DNA from: Sarcocystis neurona
Lineage: Eukaryota > Apicomplexa > Conoidasida > Eucoccidiorida > Sarcocystidae
DNA: 64,000 nucleotides
Assembly: GCA_000727475.1 (NCBI GenBank)
Contig: KL647289.1
Coordinates: forward strand, 8,236,629 to 8,300,628
Direction of reading: 5' to 3'
The notes below the pieces were generated by a model. It was not told the origin of the DNA. It saw only the letters and a list, made by a program, of their open reading frames with translations, and searched no databases. A program made the translations under genes and the position numbers. This document shows positions 36,001 to 45,331 of the stretch, piece after piece (the stretch's first letter is position 1; every line of letters begins with the position of its first letter).

Positions 36001-38312
36001 TGCTTTTCTGCAGGTCTCTGCCGCTGCTGTGGGTCGCCCAGTGGGAGGCTGCTCCTGTCGGAAAGAGGTGGCCACCTCTGCAACAGGAAGCGATCATTTC
36101 CCAGGGCAGCAAGCAGCTTCTTAACGCATTACACATAAATACATATCTGTCTATCTACATGTATCTGTCTATAGACCTCTGTATGTCTACCTATATTGAT
36201 CAATCTGCACTTGTCTAGCTACCTATCAATCATCACATCAACCACTTACATACACACATCCATCTCCATCTGTATCAGTCTGTCCATATATCTCTGTATA
36301 TTTGTCTATATACACGTCCACCTCTACACCCATATATGTCTATCTATTATAGACCTTTGTACGCTTATCTATATCTATCTACCTGGGTCTGTCTATACCT
36401 CTATATCTACGCACTTGTCCACATACACACATACACATACATATCTATCTCTATTCACATCTCTACCTCTTCCTACATATGCCTGTATCAGGTATACTCC
36501 CTCACATCTCCTGGTTCATCCGGTAAAACGGTGGAGCCTAAAATTTCTGTTGCCTCTTCTATCTGCCCGCCACCGTGGAAACGGAGAGCAGAAAAAGGAA
36601 GAAGTTCGTGCCCGTGGTGCGTCGTCCCTCACATGAGTCAAGAAAAAGCGACGTGACAAGTCGCCAACATTACAGATTCAAACACACACACGTTCACATA
36701 TATCAGCAGGCATTTATATATAGATACATATACATACATATACATATATATACGAGCACACGTGGTTAAGGATTGTCACATATATATATATATATATATA
36801 TACATATGTGAAATTCGGAGTAGACGTATATTAGACGCAGAGTGAAGAAGAAAAGGAAGAGGAAAAGCTCACCCAGTAGGACTCGCCTAATCCAAGAACG
36901 ACGCTCCCTAGCAGCAGAAAGACGTCACTTAGCGCCAGACCGCAGCGCCGTCCCAGCGTATCGGACAGCATGCCTCCCACTGCGCTTCCTAACTGCAGCA
37001 GCAACAGCAGCAATGTTAAAAACAAGTAGCCACAAGTCAACTTCCTCCTTCAGGCTTGTTACTACTATTACCACTGCTCCGTGCAAATAGATCCGTACAC
37101 AAGTATACGTGCAATACAACGTGAGTTACTTCTACGTAAAGGTACGTGTCTCAAAACGCAGACGTGTATCCATACATATACAAACAGATGTGTAGAGAGC
37201 AAGGACAATCTCCTAGGTGTGTCTGGCGATCAGTCTCTCTCTATATATATACATAAAGATAGACGTATATATGTGTAACTACGACAGGTTTTCGTGTGAA
37301 CTGAGAATAGTGAGGCCGCGAGGAGCAGAGAACAAGCACACAGGAAGGCCGCGGAGGAGAGGCAGGCGTCTCGCCACTGCAGCTCCCTGTCTTCCGCCGC
37401 CTCCTTCTCCTCCCTTTGATCGATGACCCCCCTAGACAGCCCTGTGCTGTGCCGAGGGTGGGAACATCTTCGTTGCAACTCACGGAGGACGGGGGACAGC
37501 GCCGCCGCCAAGGAAGTCCCGGGACGCAAATGCAGCGGAAGAAAAACGACTTGCGAAGAGAGAGGCAAAGAGGGACAGAGGCAGAGGAACACGGAGACAC
37601 ATACACCTCCAACAACGCTGTTCACGTGAAGAGACGCCACGTGGCGAGCACTCACCGCTGCACCTGGGGCGAGAATGGCAACGAAGAGAGACTTCGCTCC
37701 GCAGGAGAAATTTGATCCACATAGATGGAAGTGTTTCTGAATTTCCCCCAGCACGACGCCCACCACACATAAGTCGTATCCCATGAGCAGACCGGTCAGA
37801 GCCGTGAAACTTATTATCAGCAGCATCGTAGGCGTCAGTGGCGTCCGTCCTCCCTTCCGGTATCGCTCCTGCTTCTCTTTGCCCGGCGTCGCGTCTCCTT
37901 CATCGCCTTTCCCGTCTCCTCCACCACCTGCAGCAGCAGCCCCAGCGGCAGCGTCATCCTCAGGAGCGGAACGAACAAATTTGGGAGGAGCACCAGTGGC
38001 CGCAGCAGCCGGGGACGGGAAGCCCGACGAGGAGGGAGAGGAGGCCGGAACGTCAGCGGCAGCAGCAGAACCCGCCCGACGACTGTCCAGCGGCCGGCGC
38101 CAACGTTGGCTTCTCTGCGGTAAGGTCTTCTGGCTCTCGACGTCTCCCGCAGCTGCAGCAGCACTCGTTTTCAGGACGTGCTCTGCTGTCTCGACGCCCG
38201 GAACGGAACAATCCTCGCGTAGAAAAGAGGCGCTGCTCCGCAGTGGACCCTCCACTGCTGCGTTTAAAGCAGCAGCTGCTGCACCAGCTTCTTCTTCTGC
38301 GGCAGGCCGCAT
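22324..38312 (-). CDS. Sugar-porter type MFS transporter, ten exons over 16 kb
   Basis: This is a membrane transporter of the major facilitator superfamily, sugar-porter branch; the substrate cannot be assigned. Proposed exons (minus strand, 5' to 3'): 38312-37656, 36992-36873, 34504-34366, 32241-32150, 30558-29806, 29271-29101, 28680-28576, 25905-25744, 23816-23699, 23267-22324. All junctions are GT-AG and phases agree throughout, giving about 1,086 residues. Exon 1 has a 160-residue low-complexity N-terminus, then helix 1 and an external loop with CGSNFSCG. Later exons carry SDTLGRR (loop 2-3), GRLIVGLGVGTG (helix 4), PESPRF (after helix 6), QNFTAANSVIYFS (helix 7), VDRAGRR (loop 8-9), SEVLPTAVRGLG (10-11) and PEGKGQSLEE after helix 12, all in sugar-porter order. 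The helix 6-7 loop holds about 190 Ala/Ser-rich residues, and a 285-residue Ser/Ala tail follows helix 12. The start is the first ATG after an in-frame stop at 38,562; a further upstream exon is possible. Confidence 0.9.
23390..23690. repeat. CAG repeat filling the last transporter intron
   Basis: CAG/CAA/AGC triplets fill most of intron 9 of the transporter (between exons 23816-23699 and 23267-22324). On the gene's sense strand the intron is therefore CTG-rich, which contributes to a pyrimidine-rich approach to the acceptor. Confidence 0.8.
23920..25680. repeat. CAG field with higher-order repeats inside transporter intron 8
   Basis: About 1.7 kb of CAG-based repeat includes units such as GGCAGCAACGAGCACGTGG at 24,450-24,530 and GGCGCAGAGCAGCAAC at 25,540-25,610. 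It lies entirely between transporter exons 8 and 9, so the long open frames through it on both strands are not genes. Confidence 0.8.
25970..27580. repeat. TA/CA microsatellite field in transporter intron 7
   Basis: Dense TATATA, CACATATA and ACATATAT arrays are broken by a short unique GC-richer island at about 27,190-27,400. The field sits between transporter exons 7 and 8. The reading frames it produces are Tyr/Ile/His/Thr repeats and are rejected as genes. Confidence 0.85.
30680..30800. repeat. TA/CA microsatellite
   Basis: This is a short array of CACATATA and TATACATA units in transporter intron 4, immediately upstream (in gene orientation) of the acceptor region of exon 5. Confidence 0.75.
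31085..31850. repeat. TGTATATA/TGTATG microsatellite, about 0.77 kb
   Basis: A nearly continuous purine-pyrimidine alternating array is built from TGTGTATATATGTG, TGTCTGTATATG and TATGTATGTACG units. It is inside transporter intron 4. Both strands are open in several frames (Tyr-Val-Cys on plus, Thr-His-Ile on minus), purely from the repeat. Confidence 0.9.
32350..32850. repeat. TA/CA microsatellite with a duplicated module
   Basis: Arrays of TATATACATA and CACACATA. A module containing GTAGAGAAGA(C)CTTAATAT, followed by a TATATATATA run, occurs twice (about 32,620-32,690 and 32,760-32,820). It lies in transporter intron 3. Confidence 0.75.
33960..34260. repeat. TA runs and GAGA purine tract
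   Basis: TA runs flank an AG-rich stretch (GAGAGAGCGCGACAGGGAG and similar) within transporter intron 3. No exon was recognised here. Confidence 0.7.
34890..35170. repeat. TA/CA microsatellite
   Basis: CACGTACATATATATATA and related units lie in transporter intron 2. There are two partly similar halves, each with GTAGGTA(G)GATATTTCT(A/G)CTTGT-like sequence, suggesting a duplication. Confidence 0.7.
36125..36810. repeat. CTAT tetranucleotide and TA microsatellites
   Basis: CTATCTA, CATCTCCATCTGT and TACACACA units run from 36,125 to about 36,480. A second patch ends in a clean TA run at about 36,780-36,802. This is transporter intron 2, next to exon 2. Confidence 0.8.
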
Positions 38313-40650
38313 TGTCTTCAGGAACAGGACGGGACCGACGGAGACGGAGAGGACGGCACTGCTACTCTCCAGGAACACCTCGCCGGAGAGGGCGACTGCG
38401 CAACAGGCAGCCGCACCAGCGCGGTGCACGCGTCTCCTGCGCCGCTCCGTTTGCGAGACGCGTCTCTCCGCCTGTTCGACTAAAGCCGCGGAACCGCGTA
38501 TCTCGTCTGTTCCTCCGCGCCGGCGCCGGCAAGAACGGGCGACACCAGCAGCAGCAGTTGCTCAGTCAAGCGCAGCAGCTGCTGCGCACCTGCCAGCTGT
38601 GGCAGGAGCAGCACAAGTAACAGCTCCTTTCATGCCCCTCCTCTCATATACAACTGAAGCAGCAGTTCACTGTCGTCTCCCGTGAGCCCGGCTACTAATA
38701 AGAAGAGTGTCTACTTCGTTCCGCTGTTGCTCCCGTTGTTCTTCCTGGCGTCGTTCTTCCGGCCGCTGCTGCCGCAGTTCTTCCTGCCGCTGCAGCTGCT
38801 GGTGTCCTTCCTGCCGTTCCTGCTCCTGCTATTTCTTTGTCAGCTTCTGTTGCGGCCCCTGAGTTGTTGTCCTGCTGCTGCAGCTCCTGGTATCGGGTGA
38901 ATGGGAGCGTAAAGAGGGGCCACGCAGCTGTGTGCTGCAGCTGCCACTCCAGAGGCCGCGCACCTGCGTGCTGCAGCTGCATGCGAAGCTTCTTCAGTCT
39001 GCTGTGCGTCGCGCGATAAGTAGAAGAAGCAACAGCACCAGCAGCCTGTTAAGACACGCAGCTGTTGCACTCGCAGCTCAGGTGGCCCTTCGTGGCTGTC
39101 AACGCAGCCGGAGCGGAGACAACACCAGTTGAGATATACGCGAAGGAAGCACAAGAGCAGCAGCAGCAGCAGTAAGCCAGCAGCTTCGTAGTAGCTGCTG
39201 CTATACAGCAACCATCACGCACACATTGTCTACCTCTATGCGACTTGCTCTAACCCTCCGCAGGAACGCGGCCGCTTGCAAATGAAGCTACTTCATAATA
39301 TGTAGCAACCCCTTGTCACACATACAGCTGTTCGCAGGCAGCAGCTGACTTGAGAGGAAAGCGGGAAGCGCACAGTCCCTGCGTCATTCGCCTGGCGCTC
39401 CACCTGCACTTCATCAACAGTTTTTCCCGAATACACCGGCACACCAAATACTTCTCTGTAAAAAGTTCATGTGAGGTGTCTGCACAAGTATTCGCTCAGA
39501 CGTGTTACGCCTCTACTAACAATCGGCTCACCGTATGCTGGAGACGCCAGTTCACACGCACACACACACGTTTACCTATGATTTTATATATATATATATA
39601 TGTGAATATACAGGCATTTACGTATGTAGTACAACTGCATATTTCATATAAACGCTGGAGTCGGCAGACCTTGTTGCAGAGATGCGTATAGACAAACGTA
39701 AACGTATGAGGATACAGTTACACATCTATATAAATAACATATATAAGTTTACGTGCGTAATACATTTACGTACACTTATAGAAACGGCGAGACATTGAGA
39801 TACGTTTTACGCAGTAGAATGTCTCGCGTGCACAGGGGCAGAGCTGTATATACACACAACCGTACAGCCGCAAATCCGGTGATACTTGCAGGACGTGTAC
39901 GCATAGGACGATACGTATATACGCCTGGAGTCCACACATACACACACCAACGTACAAATCAATATATATCGTAAAATACTTGCGCGTACGTACGCGCGTA
40001 GAAGGCCTGCGCCGTGTACGTAGAGAGGAACAGAAGACCTTATCTGCAAGTGCTGCTTGGCAATCCCACACACAGAGACACCACCTGCCTAAGCGACTCT
40101 CTTAGCGGCTGCTGTCCACAGAAGTATCCTCTTGTGTCGGCCTCTTCAGCGTCTACGGCAACATCACTCCTCAAACACCTCCCCGAAAGATGCGCAGCTT
40201 CACAGACGTGCGCGAAGACAAAGGCAGACGTACACAGAAGCAAACACAGACTTGCACATATCCATATATATATATATATATCGTATGTGTAGAGACACGT
40301 ACATACAGAGACAGACACACCCATACATATATATATATATATATATCATGACTATACACGTAGATAATTGCACATACCTGTTGTATATGTGTATACATCT
40401 ATGTGTAATTAAACAGGTGTATCTTTGCAGATCGTACGTGTCCACGTATATATACACACAGACACGTATGTAAGAATGATTCGTACGCACACCTGTGGAG
40501 GCAGAAAATGGACAGAATTCCGTGAGTACGCGGGTAGGCTAAGCATGACAAAATATCACATTTCTACTGGGAAGCAGGAAAATTTGCCGGGGACTGGCTT
40601 TGCTCCTGCAGCTGCTTTCGTAGATCAACGCCGCGATGGCTAGACATCCT
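38313..40650. other. Transition from repeat-rich to repeat-poor DNA
   Basis: Bases 38,313-39,210 still carry CTG/CAG blocks and contain the presumed upstream region of the minus-strand transporter. From about 39,240 the CAG repeats stop almost completely. Only small TA runs remain (39,583-39,601; 40,262-40,347). I see no supportable gene here. Confidence 0.6.
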
Positions 40651-41308
40651 TCTCAATTAAACGTCAGAGGCCCTCGCCGTAGTCAAATAAAAGTGTACAG
40701 GCAACTCTGCTTGAAGCAGACTGTTGCTTTTTCCGCGTCTCCGCTGCTGCCTCCCTAAAAAGTGGGGCGCAGTCAGGCGCACGAGAAGCGTTTCAGATGC
40801 GGCATGAGCAGAAAACTTACAAAGAGGCACGCACCTCCGGAGACGTCTACGTATGTGTGGCACAGCCATCCACCTGCAGACACGTGTGCAGACACGGACG
40901 CGTGTGCATATGTATATACGCATACGTATGTATTATTCACGCACAGGGGCTGCAGTAAAGGCAAGCACACTGAAGCTGCGTACGCATATGTACGTATAAT
41001 GCAGGAAGACGCCTGCAGAGGGAAGCAGCCAGGCCCTAGGAGGAGACAAGCTGGCGGAGACGGCCGGAAGTCATGGACCAGCCTCAACAAAAACAAAGCT
41101 CGCGCTCGAAGAAATAACTGATATGTTACGCGGGACCGGGACACGGCAGAGAGGAACTTTTCAGCAAAACGAAGGGGAAACGAAGTTATCTACGAGACGA
41201 AACAAGCACGCGGCACGCGCCCAGTTTCTAAAAAACTCAGTATTAGAAATAAAGCTTTTGCTCCTTCTACGCTGATAGGACACAATACACGAACACAAGG
41301 GGACGCAC

Positions 41309-41395
41309 CTGAAGAACGACGACAGTACGTAGCAGTGAGGCAAGAAGGAACTGTTGCAACTTTTGAATTACAACAAATAGCTCTGATTGAGTTAT
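41309..41395 (-). CDS. Candidate internal exon, unknown gene
   Basis: An open segment of exactly 29 codons is bounded by a pyrimidine-rich acceptor (ending CTTCTACAG) and a CAG|GTGCGT donor, both in phase 0. The product, ITQSELFVVIQKLQQFLLAS and on to VVLQ, is amphipathic and protein-like. Other coding-like pieces lie nearby on the same strand (about 42,185-41,880, and a C-terminal-like piece ending at 40,657), but I could not join them. The family is unknown, and the evidence is composition and splice sites only. Confidence 0.35.
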
Positions 41396-41877
41396 CTGTA
41401 GAAGTGCTCTCGCGGTCAGAACAGTAGGAAGTGGCGGTAAGAAATAAAAAGACATGATGGCTTCACGGTCGAGCACACGTAACCTCGACGAACAGAACAG
41501 CGACGTCTGCGCGACAAGGTAAACAACATCAACACTGAGACCGTACACGCGCATATACACATACGACTATTGACACACGTGCACACACCAGTACGCAAGA
41601 GAAAAGCGCAGAGGGAGACAGCAAGGTATCTAAAAGAATATTTCTACAAAGACGAAGGGCATACGTCGCAAAATTGAACGGGAAAAGAGGACAGACACAA
41701 ATGTAGACACTGACGTACGTATACACCTGTCGGTGTGGACCTTCTGATTTCCTTTTTGAAGCCACGAAAGGAACCACCTAATCTTCCTCGATAGAGACCA
41801 AAGACAGAAAAAGAAACGGTCCGCTTGAACCGTATCGCAGAAGTCAGATACAAGGGAGCTACCTGCAAACGCCGCCT

Positions 41878-42185
41878 TCACACCTCGGCCAGCGCGAAAA
41901 CGCGCGCCGCGACTGCGTGCGTGTAAGTAAGAAGAAGCAGACACGCATCTGTTTTGGGTTGCTTTTGGTATCCTCTAGCTCCCTCTCCTATATCCGCCCC
42001 CTTCCGTTGAACCCTTCCGCTACTGGAGGAACTGCTTGCTTCTTTGCATTCTGAGTGCTTAACCATCGCCAGCACGACCGTCTCACGGTATTGGAGCAAA
42101 ACGTGCGTGGAACACGGCCAAGCAAATCGAAGAGAGCACCGTAAAACTGCCTAGCGAGAAGAGTGCGGTCTTTTGAAAACTCCAC
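41878..42185 (-). CDS. Candidate coding segment with a frame conflict, unknown gene
   Basis: One frame reads MEFSKDRTLLARQFYGALFD and on through LLGRVPRT; another, beginning just beyond it, reads LLQYRETVVLAMVKHSECKEA followed by a Ser run. The two would make one smooth protein if two bases of a TTTT run near 42,101 were absent. Alternatively the first frame ends at a donor, GTGAGA, a little further on. No domain was recognised. It could be an exon of a minus-strand gene, a decayed gene, or chance. Confidence 0.3.
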
Positions 42186-42199
42186 TTTCCGCGAGAGTC

Positions 42200-43800
42200 T
42201 AACTGTTTCCCATTTTCACTGAGTGTCTCCTCCTCTTCACCCGTAGACACACGGCGACGTGAACTCTACTGTAGTCCACAAGCAGAGGCAGCGATGCCTA
42301 GAAAAAGTTAATACATATATAACTACGTGCACGCATATGTATAGGGTATAGACCTATACATCGACACACATCGGTGAACGAATCGTCCGCCGGCTTGACA
42401 ACGGCGATATGAATGGCGGCTACATCAACTCGGTACAGACGCTAGGTGGAGTGAGTTGGACGCGAGTGAAGCAAACAACTACAAAGAACGAGCAAAGCTG
42501 AGTTCACCAACACCTGCTTGACAGAGCAAATAGGACATAAATGATGTGGAATAATGAGGAATTTGCGTAAACAGTGGGAGATATGCTGGGGGGCTTTCTC
42601 ACTTTGTGTAAAACCCCTCAGGACTGGAAGAGCGGCTTCGTCGCTCCCGCGCCAGCGCAGCATGCGTTATCATCGACAGCACTGACACTTTGGATGAAGT
42701 CCCCAGGTGTACGGAGCGGGAGTGTCTGTTGAAGTAAACATGGTATTCTTCAGTGCCTACGTAGCTCATCTCCCTAGGGTCTCGGGGTCAGATGGAGAAG
42801 TCGGTACCGATACGCACTAGAAGTATACCTCTCAGTAGTATGACATAGTGGCCATGGACGACGCCGACGGCTGACACCGGAAGAGAGAGAGGCAAGATAC
42901 TGTGCTACATTACCACAATAGCTCTAGGCTGTTCTCATATTGTCAGGAAGGAAACTACTGGGGCTTCTTACCACACTCAAACTATGTTTAACACGGCAAC
43001 GTTGATTGCCGACGGTTGTTCTTGACAACCGTGCTGCGTCACGGCAAGAAATCAGGGCGTTATATGGTTACAACAGAACGACTAGGATGCCGCACTGTAT
43101 GAGCAGTGAGTACTAGAGAGGTGTGGGATCACCAGAGGTTGTGCTCAAAGCCAGTGGAAGGAAAACGAAACATACCTGGGCATAGTATGTGCTGGCGTGA
43201 CATAATCGAGTCGTCAAGTGTATGGCATCGCACTATGTTGACTTGGAAACCAGGGAGAGGCGGGAACGGTAGGATTTGGCACCATCTACTATACTGAAGG
43301 GGAAACAGATGGCACCAGCCAAACGACTGTGTTACCGGACTGCGCACTTGCTGGCGTTGCACCTGGGGCGCACGAGCGTTCCGACACCACGAAGTTAGAA
43401 CGATGGAGTGCCATAGCACCACATGAGAAATCACTGACTGGAAGCTCGAGACGATGTTTACCGCTGCAGGAAGCAGGGGCTCGGAATACTCTGTTTACCC
43501 CGAAGGTGTGCTCTTCTGTTACCAGGAGGCACCCACTGTTCAATGCGTACCTCGACGAGACACTAAGGAGGCCAGCAACCATAAAAGAGAAGCGACAAAA
43601 TGTTCCATTAGGTCTCTAAGCCTGCACAAATAGGAATGAGTAGAGCAGGGGGGAACTGCAACGACTGGTGGCACAACACCTTCAAAGAGCGACAATGAAG
43701 TAACACGTCTGCAGAAGCTTGCAAAGATTTTGTGAACAGCTGTTTGTGAACAGCTGTTTGTAGCACGATGTGCATTGCAAAGTGCTAATAGTTCTGCCAT
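42200..43800. other. Repeat-poor region without a supportable gene
   Basis: The DNA is unique with balanced composition. Open frames are all below about 100 codons, and none shows a known motif or a good pair of splice sites. A 15-bp perfect tandem duplication (TGTGAACAGCTGTTT) occupies about 43,731-43,760. Confidence 0.5.
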
Positions 43801-43810
43801 TCATCGGGAC

Positions 43811-44644
43811 CTACTTAAATAAAGATACCGCCGTTAAACAATAGTACCGAAGATCCGCATTTGCCTGTGTGTGGTTGTATGTGAACAGCGACTGCAGACC
43901 CGAAGCGTTATGTACAAGCCAGAGGTCACTTGGCGTCGGTAACGGCGGCGAAGTTGTTAAGTATCTGGTTATGAGATAATGTCTGTAAAGCCACTGGGTA
44001 TGTTCAGAGCCACTCGAACAGATTCCAGAATTCATCTGCAAGACGCGTGTAGTACGACTTTTCCCCTTTGCAATAGATGTACTGATTCGCCTGCGTGGAG
44101 GGTGTCCGCCGCGTCAAGAACAGATCGTTCGCCATAATAAAACGGTCAAAGTTCGCCGTTTTCAGGGATAGCCCCTTTCTCCTTAGAGGCGGAGACGCTG
44201 ATAATTTTCACTCCTGGTCAGTGTTGCCGATTACCTGCACGAAATGTACTTCCTCATAGTGAAGGTCAGCAGCAGACAGGCACAGCGCTGGAGCCGTCGA
44301 ATTACGCAAACGCCTTTCGTAGGAAAATAAGTTCGATCTGAAAATTGCCACCTCTGTCTGCGCTATCGAAGGCTGCCGCTGTGTGCGTCTTTCCCTTTGT
44401 GTTACACACACAAACACACAGCCACACGCACACACAGCCACACCCACACACACCCAGCAGTGAGAGTCGCAGAACTATTGGTGCAGCAATTTATGCATCT
44501 GGTTGACTCTATCTCCTGCGGCAGACAGAGCCTATACTATTACCACTGTTGCTGCGCTAGTGTTCACCACCAACAAGTAGCACGCCACGCAACAGGAATG
44601 TGGCTGTGGGAGAAAACGCTGAAGTGTCCACCGGAAATTACACC
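43811..44644 (-). CDS. Candidate multi-exon gene, 3' part, unknown function
   Basis: Three segments join in phase. The first is an upstream open segment ending at 44,644 (donor GG|GTGTAA); its start is not determined, and the frame is open from about 45,113. The second is an exon at 44,337-44,235 reading SNLFSYERRLRNSTAPALCL and on to EEVHFVQ, with donor CAG|GTAATC. The third is a terminal exon at 44,035-43,811, after acceptor CTTGCAG, ending in LTAVSLFK and a stop. The long 5' segment contains a natural-looking helical stretch (AGQLAEHSFDDLCQKQFYRW). No family is recognised. An overlapping ATG-initiated frame on the same strand (45,028-44,771) is a possible alternative. Confidence is limited because only phases and composition support it. 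Confidence 0.35.
44395..44460. repeat. CA microsatellite
   Basis: GTGTTACACACACAAACACACAG leads into CACACCCACACACACCC. It is a short dinucleotide-type array in the repeat-poor half. Confidence 0.75.
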
Positions 44645-45331
44645 CGCTACAACTAGGTGCGAGCTCGTATGCAGGATTAGTAACGAAATCCCCAGAAAAA
44701 ACACCTCCAACTACACGTTTGCGCTCGACGCATCCGCACTGCGTTGAATTGGTTGCCGTTGACGGCTGGATCAAACGCGCTTCAAAAAGGCGCGTGAAAT
44801 ACCAGGATTTCGTCGTTCTGCCTTCGAAAGCGTTAATAAAAATGTCAGGGTGCCAGCGGTAGAACTGTTTTTGGCATAGGTCGTCAAAGGAATGTTCAGC
44901 CAGCTGACCGGCTTCCGCGCAGTTGTCGCGCACGGCTTCTCCCGCTGTGACATGTTTTCTTTTGAGAACGTGACGACTATGGAGCGTACATTCCTGAATA
45001 TCTGGAACAGTGGTATATGTTTGATCAATACCTAACGGCTTCGGCCGACGGCTGCCGTAGCTTAAACGTGCATGTCTTCGTGCCCTCTTGTCCTCTATAC
45101 TATAGAGTGTCACGCTTTTTGACGGAGACTACCGGTTCAAACGTACGTACACCTGCGGTAAAGGTAGTGCATTAGCTAGCATAGAACACCCTGACGCGTC
45201 ACGCCCTAGAACACAGCTGTGTGGAAGCTGCCGGTAACTTTCGCTCTATATTCCTTTTTTCGAAGCTCGATTTAGGTTGGCTCTCGTCGAATTGTAGAGG
45301 AACTCTCCCCTACCCCTACGCCACGCTCGAT

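Noticed and set aside
42430..43800. Possible retrotransposon remnant
   Set aside because: No reverse transcriptase, integrase or protease motif and no terminal repeats were found; only short unremarkable frames.
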